Source: Isoetes taiwanensis (taxonomy: Eukaryota > Streptophyta > Lycopodiopsida > Isoetales > Isoetaceae). Taken from it: a DNA stretch of 64,000 bases. Position 1 is the first letter of the stretch; the number at the start of each line of letters is the position of its first letter. The stretch spans positions 17,968,386 to 18,032,385 of the forward strand of contig JAJEKV010000003.1 of NCBI GenBank assembly GCA_021234155.1. Direction: 5' to 3'. Shown here in pieces: positions 56,340 through 64,000 of this stretch. A program made the translations under genes and the position numbers. The notes below the pieces were generated by a model. The model made no database searches. It saw only the letters and a list, made by a program, of their open reading frames with translations, and was not told where the DNA came from.

Positions 56340-58295
56340 ATGGCTGCGGCACAACATCTACCTTTTCTAAATCCTCAACACACAGACTATGGACCTGCTC
56401 AGGATCTTCACCAAGAAGAAGAGGAGGAGGAAGAAGAAGAAGAAGAAGAAGAAGAAGAAGGAGAGAATGAAGACATTGATGAAAGCGAGCAGCATAAGCA
56501 AGGAATCCTTTGGGAGCAACCGCACTTGGGCTATCCCTTTTATCCCAAACGGGGCCTTATCATAACTCCGGTGAAAATGTTTGCCCCTGAGCGCAGGAGC
56601 GTTTTGTCTGATCCAGATATGGCGGAGTCCACCAAAACCCTGTCAAGCTGTGAATGGCTAAGTCAATGGAGACATGAAGAGGACAGTCAAGCAAAACGGA
56701 GCATCTGGGTCGTTGAAGAAGAGAAAGAACAGAACGAATTAGATTCACAGAGTGTGAAGGTAAGGTATATGGATGACTATTTGCATGACATGCTTTTGAT
56801 GAGTAAAAGAGACAGAGATCAAAATTTTTTGGAGGCAGATGTTAGGTTGCCTTCAATGGGCATAACTGCCTTAGGTTCTATGTCTCCAGTAGTTATTTAT
56901 GGTCATTCTGTTGTAATTAGAATGCATGCAGATGAGTTTGTAAGGTCGATTGTGAGACCAGACACCTTCGAGAAAGGCCAGTACCCTTTGTATTTTGAGA
57001 GTGTTACCAGGATCATTTTGTCATGGCTTTATATGGCTGGCATGCATTGTCACATTCCTTGTGAGTTTGATCTTCTTCATGTTTATTGGGCTGCTCATGT
57101 ACTGTTGACGGATACCTTGAGCAAAGTTTTGGAACCCCTAACTGGCTACATTCAACAAATTGAGCAAGATTATCACCAAAGAAAGAATCTTTTAGATGGC
57201 TTTGCCTTAACTTCTTTCCAATTGGAAGGCTATAGCCCTTTCTTCTTCCAAGTGAGCCATCTTGGGTACAGGCCGGATAATTTTGTACCTGAAGGTCTGC
57301 ATGTATGGAAGGATTGTTATGGATTTGTTCAAATTATTCCCAGGCAGCAGAAACAATTTGTATTCCAACCAACCCAGACTTCTTGGTCAGAACTTCTTTA
57401 TTGCATCAGTGGGGGAAGAGTATCAGGAGAGCCTTGCTGTGAAGCATGGCGAAGCAAGATGCGTTACATGATTCTTGATAAGAAGGAAAGGGCAGCTTTA
57501 TCTTGCTGGAGGTTCTTGAGGCTGGCAAAAAGGCGGACTGATAATGCTGGCGATGATGCTGGCTTACGGAAAAGGCAGGATCAGCCATACCGTCTTCCTT
57601 GCCCTATTCCAACTAGATATACACGCAGGAACATTGCCAACAGTTGGACTGGCCCAATGGCTAAAGAGGCAGCAATTCATAGAACAAGGAAGAAGCCTAA
57701 CATGCAGACCTTGTTGTTTACCATAGTCTTTGATCAAAAACATTTGGCCTCTGTTGAAGGCATTTTGACAAAACTGGGAATGACTAGATATACCAAAGGA
57801 TGCATAGCATATAGACATTCTGGAGAACTCTTTGTTACAGTTCCTGGCCGGCCACAGAAGCTATTGCAGATTGTTAAAGAATTTGCTAAACTGCCCCCAT
57901 TACAGGAGAAATTTGGAGAAGCCAAACAATCTATTGCAACTCTAACTGTCCAGCATCCTAGTCGTGCCACATTTACAGCATTTTATTCTTCCACTGTCAT
58001 CCTAGCATTTTGTCTGGTGAGGGATGTCATCATGGTGACTGAGCCATTGGACCACATCCTTTTTATTCTTGATAGATTTGTGGTTTCAGCTGCTTGTAAT
58101 GAGGATGCTCTAAATCAAGTACTTCTCTTTCCTGACAGACCTCGCACAGTTGTGGAGATAATCTATCGCCATGCTTCACACCTTCATTATCGAGGTGGCA
58201 TGTTCAGTGTGGAAGAATGCAAAACTTTGCCATGCAAAGAGTGCCATCATTATCGGGAATTGGATGCTGTATGGGAGCCATTATGGGGTGAATGA
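56340..58295 (+). CDS. Unknown 651-residue protein with acidic tract and BTB-like region
   Basis: It is a single uninterrupted frame starting at ATG 56340, with an in-frame TAG just upstream. I do not recognise the family with certainty. Residues 26-40 are a pure glutamate run encoded by a GAA/GAG microsatellite, and the next ten are acidic. Residues about 180-270 resemble a BTB/POZ fold: a Y-G-H-S-V-V-I-R-M-H-A segment, then E-S-V-T-R-I-I-L-S-W-L-Y-M-A-G, a hydrophobic helix and L-L-T-D-T-L-S-K-V-L-E. Residues 380-450 are very basic. The C-terminus has C-K-T-L-P-C-K-E-C-H-H, a possible metal site. BTB proteins often act as CUL3 adaptors; applying that here is inference. The intact long frame argues for selection or recent origin. 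Confidence 0.65.
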   Translation: MAAAQHLPFLNPQHTDYGPAQDLHQEEEEEEEEEEEEEEEGENEDIDESEQHKQGILWEQPHLGYPFYPKRGLIITPVKMFAPERRSVLSDPDMAESTKTLSSCEWLSQWRHEEDSQAKRSIWVVEEEKEQNELDSQSVKVRYMDDYLHDMLLMSKRDRDQNFLEADVRLPSMGITALGSMSPVVIYGHSVVIRMHADEFVRSIVRPDTFEKGQYPLYFESVTRIILSWLYMAGMHCHIPCEFDLLHVYWAAHVLLTDTLSKVLEPLTGYIQQIEQDYHQRKNLLDGFALTSFQLEGYSPFFFQVSHLGYRPDNFVPEGLHVWKDCYGFVQIIPRQQKQFVFQPTQTSWSELLYCISGGRVSGEPCCEAWRSKMRYMILDKKERAALSCWRFLRLAKRRTDNAGDDAGLRKRQDQPYRLPCPIPTRYTRRNIANSWTGPMAKEAAIHRTRKKPNMQTLLFTIVFDQKHLASVEGILTKLGMTRYTKGCIAYRHSGELFVTVPGRPQKLLQIVKEFAKLPPLQEKFGEAKQSIATLTVQHPSRATFTAFYSSTVILAFCLVRDVIMVTEPLDHILFILDRFVVSAACNEDALNQVLLFPDRPRTVVEIIYRHASHLHYRGGMFSVEECKTLPCKECHHYRELDAVWEPLWGE

Positions 58296-59946
58296 GAATC
58301 AAGAACGGTTAGCTAACACTGTAACCAGAATTTCATATCCTGGTTACTTGGATCTTTTACTTATTCTCAACCAGGTTGGCAAATACATATCAAGACCTCC
58401 AGAAAGTTTGTGCCTCTCAGTTTGATAGGAAAGCTTATTAGCTCAAAGGACTTGCAAGAAGGATTAAAGTTGGACAGCTTGAATGAGGTTGGTCAAGTTT
58501 TGAGTGTTTGTGCCTATTGTACGTCAACATAGAGAACTGCTGTAATGCTCTACTAATGTTCAATCAAAAGAAACAACGGGAAGGAAATCAATATAAAATA
58601 GGCCACTTTCTGTATACTTGTGCATATAATGTCTTATAGCCTATGGTATTTTAGAAGTCTTCTTGATTCCGCAATGTCCTGCATGTAAGTAATTTTTATT
58701 TAGATTAATGGTTATAAAGCTTTGCATTATCAGCACTTATAAACTAGCAGGTGAACAATTATTATGTCTTAGCTGTTTCTCTTAAGCTTGTTGGTTCTTT
58801 GGCAGTGAGCTCACCACAACTCTGGCTTCACAATATGCAAGATTGATTGGTATCTTGCTATAGCTAGTATATATAAAATTCGTGATGCTCTCTTCTAGCC
58901 AGATATGCAACCACATTGCCAACCATTGCCAACCATATAGGAAGATCCATGGTGGCCGAGTTTAAAAAGTTTCAACCTGGCTTAAGGTAGTCCAACCCAT
59001 CAAACCCTTACTTGTAACCACATATCAAGCCCACCAGAAGAGATTTCTTATCCTGTGCCGCCAAGACAAGAGACCAGAAGAGATTTCTTATCACAAGAGA
59101 TTTCCCATCCTGGCTTCCCGTCGCTAATTTATGGTGGGCGGTGGCGGACAGCCCATACGAACGGGATGACAAACACCCGTCATGCAGCTCCGAATACTTC
59201 CCCTTATGGTTTTCCCTTGCCACACTAACTAATTACCTTTAAAATGTTGTTGTGTCATTTGTTGTTTACTATATTTACTCTTGGGATATTTAATAGGATG
59301 TAATATTACCTTTCAAATTTTTTTGATATGGCGGTTCCATGTCCACATTGTATATTGTATGCTGATGATACCAAACTATGATCAATACCTTTCGAGCATT
59401 CCTGGCAAATACTTGATACCAAACTATGATCAATACCTTTCGAGCATTCTTGGCAAATACTTGGAAGACCAGCTTCAAATTCAACTGATTCAAATTGAAC
59501 TTGAAACTATACTATGCCTTTCACTATTTGGTCGAGCAAGAGCTTCATACTGACTTGGGGAAAATATTTGCTGCAAAGCATTTGCAATAACGCTATCAAA
59601 ACTCCAGTTTACAATCTATAACATCCTTAAGGCTGGTGCATATACTACCAAATGAAGAAGCTAAACATTTGAAACATACTTGCAAAACTCTCTATCCAAT
59701 CCTTCAGTAGCTAAGTTCCATCAACTGAATCACAACACAATCAGGTCAATAAGGATATCCGCAACAGCAGTTTACAAGGAGGGATGCTATAGATCTGTTT
59801 TTTATTAACCTCTTTTGGACTGTTGTTTCTGTTAAAAACACATTTCAAAACCCCTTTTTCTAGCAGTTGCAAAAAAGAACACTCATTAACGAGGCCCAAT
59901 TTTCGCATATCAAATCATAACAAATCAACCACCACAGTTATGCTAT
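58296..59946. other. Intergenic with a 48-bp tandem duplication
   Basis: ACCAAACTATGATCAATACC with its surrounding 48 bp occurs twice in tandem at 59367-59462. No gene was recognised. Confidence 0.5.
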
Positions 59947-61293
59947 TTACAACCATATACTTGCACCGGTATTCACAATATTTCCTGCAGCAAATCTTCC
60001 TCGTGTAAAATCACTATGAATTCTGCAGGAACCAAGAAGCCCTGCCCAAGTTGTATCATCAGGGTGAAAAGGCATGTGGTTAATTAGCATCTCTCCAATA
60101 TCCAAATGCCCAATCCTACTAAGAAGATTTACTATACAGTTAAAATGCTCTAACGTTGGCGAAATATTATATTCTGAACTCATACAAATCAGGCAGTAGT
60201 AGCCATCCATCATAAGGCCAGCATGGTTACAACCTGATAAGATACTGAGGAACGTCACATAAGTGGGCTTGACGCCCTCCAGTGTCATTTGTCGTAGAAT
60301 TAGAAACAGCTCCCTGCCATATCCATTCTGACCATATGCTGAGATCAAAGCATTCCATGACAAAACACCTCGTTCAGGCATTTTGTCAAATACCATATGT
60401 GCATCTTGTAGAGAACCACACTTTCCATACATATGGATAAGGGCATTGCCTACAGCTATATCAGACTCTTTGTTTTCCATGATTTGAATATGGAACTCTT
60501 TACCCATGGTTAATGCTCCCTGATTTGCACATTCGTCAAGTATGCTAATGAAGCTAAATTTATCTGCTGCCACACCTTCTTGGAGCATTTTGCTGAACAG
60601 ACATATTGCCTTCTCAAGACTCCCATGTTGTGCATAAGCTGCCATCATTGCATTCCAAGCTATAAGATCTCTTCTAGGCATTTTCTCAAACAGCAGAAAG
60701 GCCTCATCAAGATTTCCCTGCAATGCATATGCCCAGATCATGGAAGTCCATGAAACTACATCTCTCTGGGGCATCGCCTGAAAAAATCGGAGGGCATCCT
60801 CTATGCGCCCCTGCTGAGCATAAGCTGCAACCATGGCATTCCAACTCACTACATCTTTCTTTGGCATTTGCATAAAGAGCTTAAGTGCCTCATCCATGTC
60901 TCCATTTTGAGCATAGTTTTTTATCATGATATTCCAAGAAAAAGTATTCCGCTTTTTCATATTGTCAAATACAGCCCGTGCTTCACATAAAGCTCCGCAT
61001 TTACCATACATAAGGGCAAGACAATTGCATAGAAACCTTTGATGAGCCAACCCATTTTTGACAATGTATTCATGAATCTGCTTACCTTGTGATAGGTGTT
61101 TGTGACTGCCGCATTTCAGCAACAGAGATGCAAGGTGATTTTCTTTGCTATCCGTTTCGTGTTTCTCCCAATTTTGGTGACAAGATCCATCCACAATTTT
61201 ATTGTTTACAGGTGCAATCCTGATACTTACAATACGTCTTCTGAAGTAGTAGCTAGTCGTATTCTCGTAAAGAATTGGAGTTAATAATCTCAT
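59947..61293 (-). CDS. PLS-type pentatricopeptide repeat protein, C-terminally short
   Basis: The ATG is at 61293 (an upstream GTG extends the frame but is an unlikely start), giving 448 residues and no intron. The first about 35 residues are rich in arginine, serine and hydrophobics with few acids, fitting an organelle targeting peptide. About ten PPR motifs follow, including a run of 31-residue S-type repeats (D-V-V-S-W-N-A-M-V-A-A-Y-A-Q-Q-G, D-V-V-S-W-T-S-M-I-W-A-Y-A). These proteins bind organelle transcripts, often for C-to-U editing. The E domain begins (W-A-G-L-L-G-S-C-R-I-H) but stops after A-S-I-W-L, so E2 and DYW are missing. It could act with a DYW partner in trans or be a truncated gene. 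Style matches the fragments at 30.6 and 32.0 kb. Confidence 0.85.
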   Translation of the reverse strand: MRLLTPILYENTTSYYFRRRIVSIRIAPVNNKIVDGSCHQNWEKHETDSKENHLASLLLKCGSHKHLSQGKQIHEYIVKNGLAHQRFLCNCLALMYGKCGALCEARAVFDNMKKRNTFSWNIMIKNYAQNGDMDEALKLFMQMPKKDVVSWNAMVAAYAQQGRIEDALRFFQAMPQRDVVSWTSMIWAYALQGNLDEAFLLFEKMPRRDLIAWNAMMAAYAQHGSLEKAICLFSKMLQEGVAADKFSFISILDECANQGALTMGKEFHIQIMENKESDIAVGNALIHMYGKCGSLQDAHMVFDKMPERGVLSWNALISAYGQNGYGRELFLILRQMTLEGVKPTYVTFLSILSGCNHAGLMMDGYYCLICMSSEYNISPTLEHFNCIVNLLSRIGHLDIGEMLINHMPFHPDDTTWAGLLGSCRIHSDFTRGRFAAGNIVNTGASIWL

Positions 61294-61895
61294 GATAAAG
61301 TATGATACCACATCACGTTTTATCCATCTTAGATGTGCAGAATATGTTCTCCATGTTCATTTGCTTCAAGCATGGCTCTAAGGCTCGGCTCCGGTCCGGT
61401 TAGTAGATCATAGAGGGCTTTGCTAAATCGGCAGATCTTTTAGATATTGCACTACGACGCCTTATGCAGGATGACAAATTCAATGATGGATCTGGTTTAT
61501 GTAAAAGGATTGATTGGATTCTTCAAAAAAAAAAGTAAATTCATTCTTATAGAATTTGTTTATCACAACATATATAAGGCCCTTTTTCCACGACCCTGCT
61601 GTCTTATAATTAGAGTATGATTGGGCCACATCATCAAATAAGACACAAGGGCTTTTCCATGGTATGTTTTCAGACACGTCTCATTTGAATTCCGTACAAA
61701 CATGGTGTCGCATTTTCTTCCAGGGGAAACCCCCGCCACAAAATGCGACAGCCAAGCTTGGCTAATCCCAGGCATTCTTGGCCGCAATCTTAAGGACGAC
61801 CCAAAAATAAGTTGCAGATTCGCAGATTTGCAGTCCGTCGGTTTGATCTACTCAAAGTTTTTGGCTTTTGATCTACTCAAAGTTTTTGGCTTTTT
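61294..61895. other. Intergenic with a 24-bp tandem repeat
   Basis: TTTGATCTACTCAAAGTTTT occurs twice in tandem at about 61840-61889. No gene was recognised. Confidence 0.4.
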
Positions 61896-62173
61896 GGCTG
61901 GCCCTCCATCTCAGACTTGTGAGCATCCTGAATCAAGCATTTGCAGGCCGAAATCTGGCCGAAATCAAGCATTTGCAGGCTGGCCCTCCATCTGAACTTA
62001 TGAGCATCCTGAATCAAGCATTTACAGGCCGAAATCTGGCTGAAATCTGGCCGAAATCAAGCATTTGCAGGCTGGCCCTCCATCTAAAACTTGTGAGCAT
62101 CCTAAGTCAAGCATTTGCAGGCCGAAATCTGGCCGAAATCTGGCCGAAATCTGGCCGTAATCAAGCATTTGCA
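61896..62173. repeat. Nested minisatellite, three units of 82, 92 and 104 bp
   Basis: Units start with GGCTGGCCCTCC at 61896, 61978 and 62070. Each holds an inner 11-bp repeat (GAAATCTGGCC) present once, twice and three times in successive units, which explains the growing unit length. Confidence 0.9.
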
Positions 62174-62249
62174 GGCTGGCTCTGTTTTCTGCTCTGTTTT
62201 CAGACTTGTGTTTCAGTTCGAGCTCTGTGTTGCATGCCTGAAGAAGGAG

Positions 62250-62372
62250 ATGCAGAGTCAGTGTATGAAGAGTCAGTGTATGAAGGAGATGCTTCCCTGT
62301 TCGATGCTTCAATCTGCTTTCCCTGTTCGATGCTTTCGCTGTTCAGCTTTCCCTGTTCGATGCTTCAATGAA
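62250..62372. repeat. Short tandem repeats
   Basis: GAGTCAGTGTATGAAG occurs twice at about 62256-62286 and CCCTGTTCGATGCTT occurs three times at about 62295-62367. Confidence 0.8.
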
Positions 62373-62399
62373 GAGGCATGTGGAAAACTAAGATTATAA

Positions 62400-64000
62400 G
62401 GCATGTCTTATTTAATACTTCATGGCTACTTCTGTAGCCCCTTGCCCAGACCCCCATTTGGAGGGAGACATTCCTCAGCCCCTCTGCCCCAGCCCCCGGC
62501 CCCACCCACAGGAGAACCAGGGGAGGGGCCACCGCAAAACGGCCCCGGTCAGATAACAAAGACAAGGGAGAAACCTCTTCCATGAGGAGGGAAGCCCGGG
62601 CGAAGGCCCAATCTACGAGATTGGCTCGGGAGATGGATGAAGGTTGCTCAAGCCCGACACAGGCGCAGACGAGGGCAATGAAAGAGCTGGAGGAACAGAC
62701 GAGAGTAATGTAACCCTGGATTGCGGGATTGATGCCAGAGATACAATCCCTCAAAGATCCCATGTGCTCAAAAGACAGCTTGGCGCTGGAAAGGCAACGG
62801 GTTACGACATGGAGACCCGCATGCAAAGAAGTTAGAAGACGGGCCATGGCCCACTTTTTGAGGGCAAATGATAAGCAGTGGCCTTGCCCGACTTTGGGAG
62901 CTCATGTGATTCCCTCCTCACCACCATGGAGACTATGGCATCGCGACAAGCGGTGTTGAGCAGATACGCTGGCAACTATTTTCCGCCAAGTCGGAAGTCG
63001 AGGGGTATGCCACCGCGGATAATGCAAACGTCCGAGCCATCGTCGGCTGCCCTGACCCGTGAGCTAAGAACCCCGCAGAGTAGGGCCGACACAAGATCGA
63101 GATTCGGGAGAGCTCAAAGCAACCATTGCCCGCAAAGGCGGCCTCCATCTTTGAGGTCCATGAACACCTGCGACCTTGCACAAATGAGTTGGCCAAGCGG
63201 CGAGATTCCAAATGGGAGCTAGGCTCTCGACTCGAGCGGCGAAACGCGCACACGGGGACAACCAAGCACCGCGTGCCCCACGGCCCGCAGTGCGCCAAAC
63301 AGGCCGATGACACCGCCACCTCCTCCATCTCGCGCCACACCACACGCCCTCGGCGTGAGCGGCCCACACTCCGAGCCAGCAGGCATCACTGGCCGGGGCG
63401 GCTAATGTTGCCCCTCGACTCGGTGGCGGCGGGGAGCGGGGCGGCCGGCGCCATAATGTGGTGGTGCGTGGACTCTCGAGGAGGGGAGAAAGATCTCACC
63501 AGCGCGTTCGAGGATGAGATCCTATCTCGAATGGCATTCCCCATTGCGGTACACATTGCTAGAGCGAGCCGCCTTGGGGCTCAACGCCACCGAATCGCTG
63601 TGGCGTTGTCACCTTCCGCGATTGGCGGAACATGCGAAAGTACGTGAGGCCATCCTGCGTCAGAGTAGGGGACTGCTCTATATGTCGACCGGGATCTCAC
63701 CCCGATCTAACAGAGTCCCGCAGGAATCGCCCAGCCCAGTCGGGGACATCCATCATAGAGGGGGCCGCAGGGGCCTTGTCCGGGTAAGCTTCAGCATTTT
63801 GGGGCCGGCTTGTGCTTTGTCAATCGCCGTCTGTATGCGCCACTCCTCCACTCCCTCCTCTGCTATCGCTGGCTACTTGCCGCCACTACCCCTACTACAC
63901 CTCCCCGCTCCGCCGCTCGGACTGCTTTGCTTTCGGTACGCCGCCGCTCGCCACTCCCCACAATCGAGCGGATCATCGAGCATCCACATCGAATGCCAAC
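62400..64000 (+). other. GC-rich region with decayed coding-like frames
   Basis: The base composition changes sharply to GC-rich. Plus-strand frames such as 62590-62959 (R-E-A-R-A-K-A-Q-S-T-R-L-A-R-E-M-D) and 63100-63647 (A-S-I-F-E-V-H-E-H-L-R-P) look like charged helical protein with stops and frameshifts between them. It could be a decayed LINE ORF1 or another TE gag. No motif settles it. Confidence 0.3.

Noticed and set aside
59947-61311. PPR start at 61311
   Set aside because: That codon is GTG. The first ATG in frame is at 61293.
1-64000. CRISPR array, operon-like gene order or bacterial features
   Set aside because: The tandem repeats lack regular spacers, and introns and TE types show a plant nuclear genome.

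Overview
The window looks like nuclear DNA of a land plant with a large, transposon-rich genome. A homosporous fern is my best guess, from protein families and TE style; this is inference, not proof. Evidence for a plant nucleus: a complete three-exon CHX-type cation/H+ antiporter, an intronless PLS-type PPR gene with many short repeats, fragments of further PPR genes, Ty3-type LTR retrotransposon coding with two RNase H domains, Helitron 3' ends, a tRNA-derived SINE and several LINEs.

Layout. 1-1.7 kb: nothing recognised. 1.7-16.5 kb: one old Ty3-type LTR retrotransposon on the minus strand, taken apart by later insertions. Its integrase is now in three pieces (about 1.74-2.09, 10.56-10.65 and 11.96-12.2 kb). 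The insertions are a long LINE on the plus strand (LINE-1, about 2.1-10.56 kb, itself carrying a 518-bp hAT-like element with an 8-bp target duplication), a 5'-truncated LINE on the minus strand (LINE-A, 10.65-11.96 kb) and a 554-bp inverted-repeat element inside the RT domain (13.18-13.74 kb). 16.5-19.5 kb: repeat-rich, non-coding. 20.3-24.8 kb: the CHX gene (minus), the best host gene here. 25.45-35.6 kb: a stretch bounded by two outward-facing Helitron 3' ends of one family. It holds duplicated PPR fragments, exon-like fragments of other genes and LINE-B. 35.6-43.9 kb: duplicated non-coding DNA, a SINE and LINE-C. 43.9-46.1 kb: LINE-D. 47-51 kb: a decayed coding fragment and a three-copy tandem array. 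52.5 and 53.8 kb: two more Helitron 3' ends. 56.3-58.3 kb: an intact 651-codon gene of unknown function with a BTB-like central part. 59.9-61.3 kb: a PPR gene (minus). 61.9-64 kb: a nested minisatellite, then GC-rich decayed coding-like DNA.

The most interesting signal is in the 3' ends of the truncated LINEs. LINE-A, -B, -C and -D share a hairpin in which a U5 tract faces a U6 tract between G/C stems, capped by an AAAA bulge and a CCC-UUCG-GGG type tetraloop. Paired bases change together between copies. Each of these LINEs also has an A5-A7 tract just before its pentanucleotide (TTCTA)n tail. This matches the architecture of ENE-type RNA stability elements, which form U-A-U triple helices with an A-rich tract. 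LINE-1 has neither the hairpin nor the A tract. A fifth copy at 17.1 kb, with no LINE attached, has a GAAA loop in place of UUCG.

The genes do not form a pathway. The window is two or three host genes embedded in layered mobile elements, and the nesting gives a relative order of events: the LTR element first, then LINE-A, LINE-1 and the TIR element, with the hAT element inserted after LINE-1.
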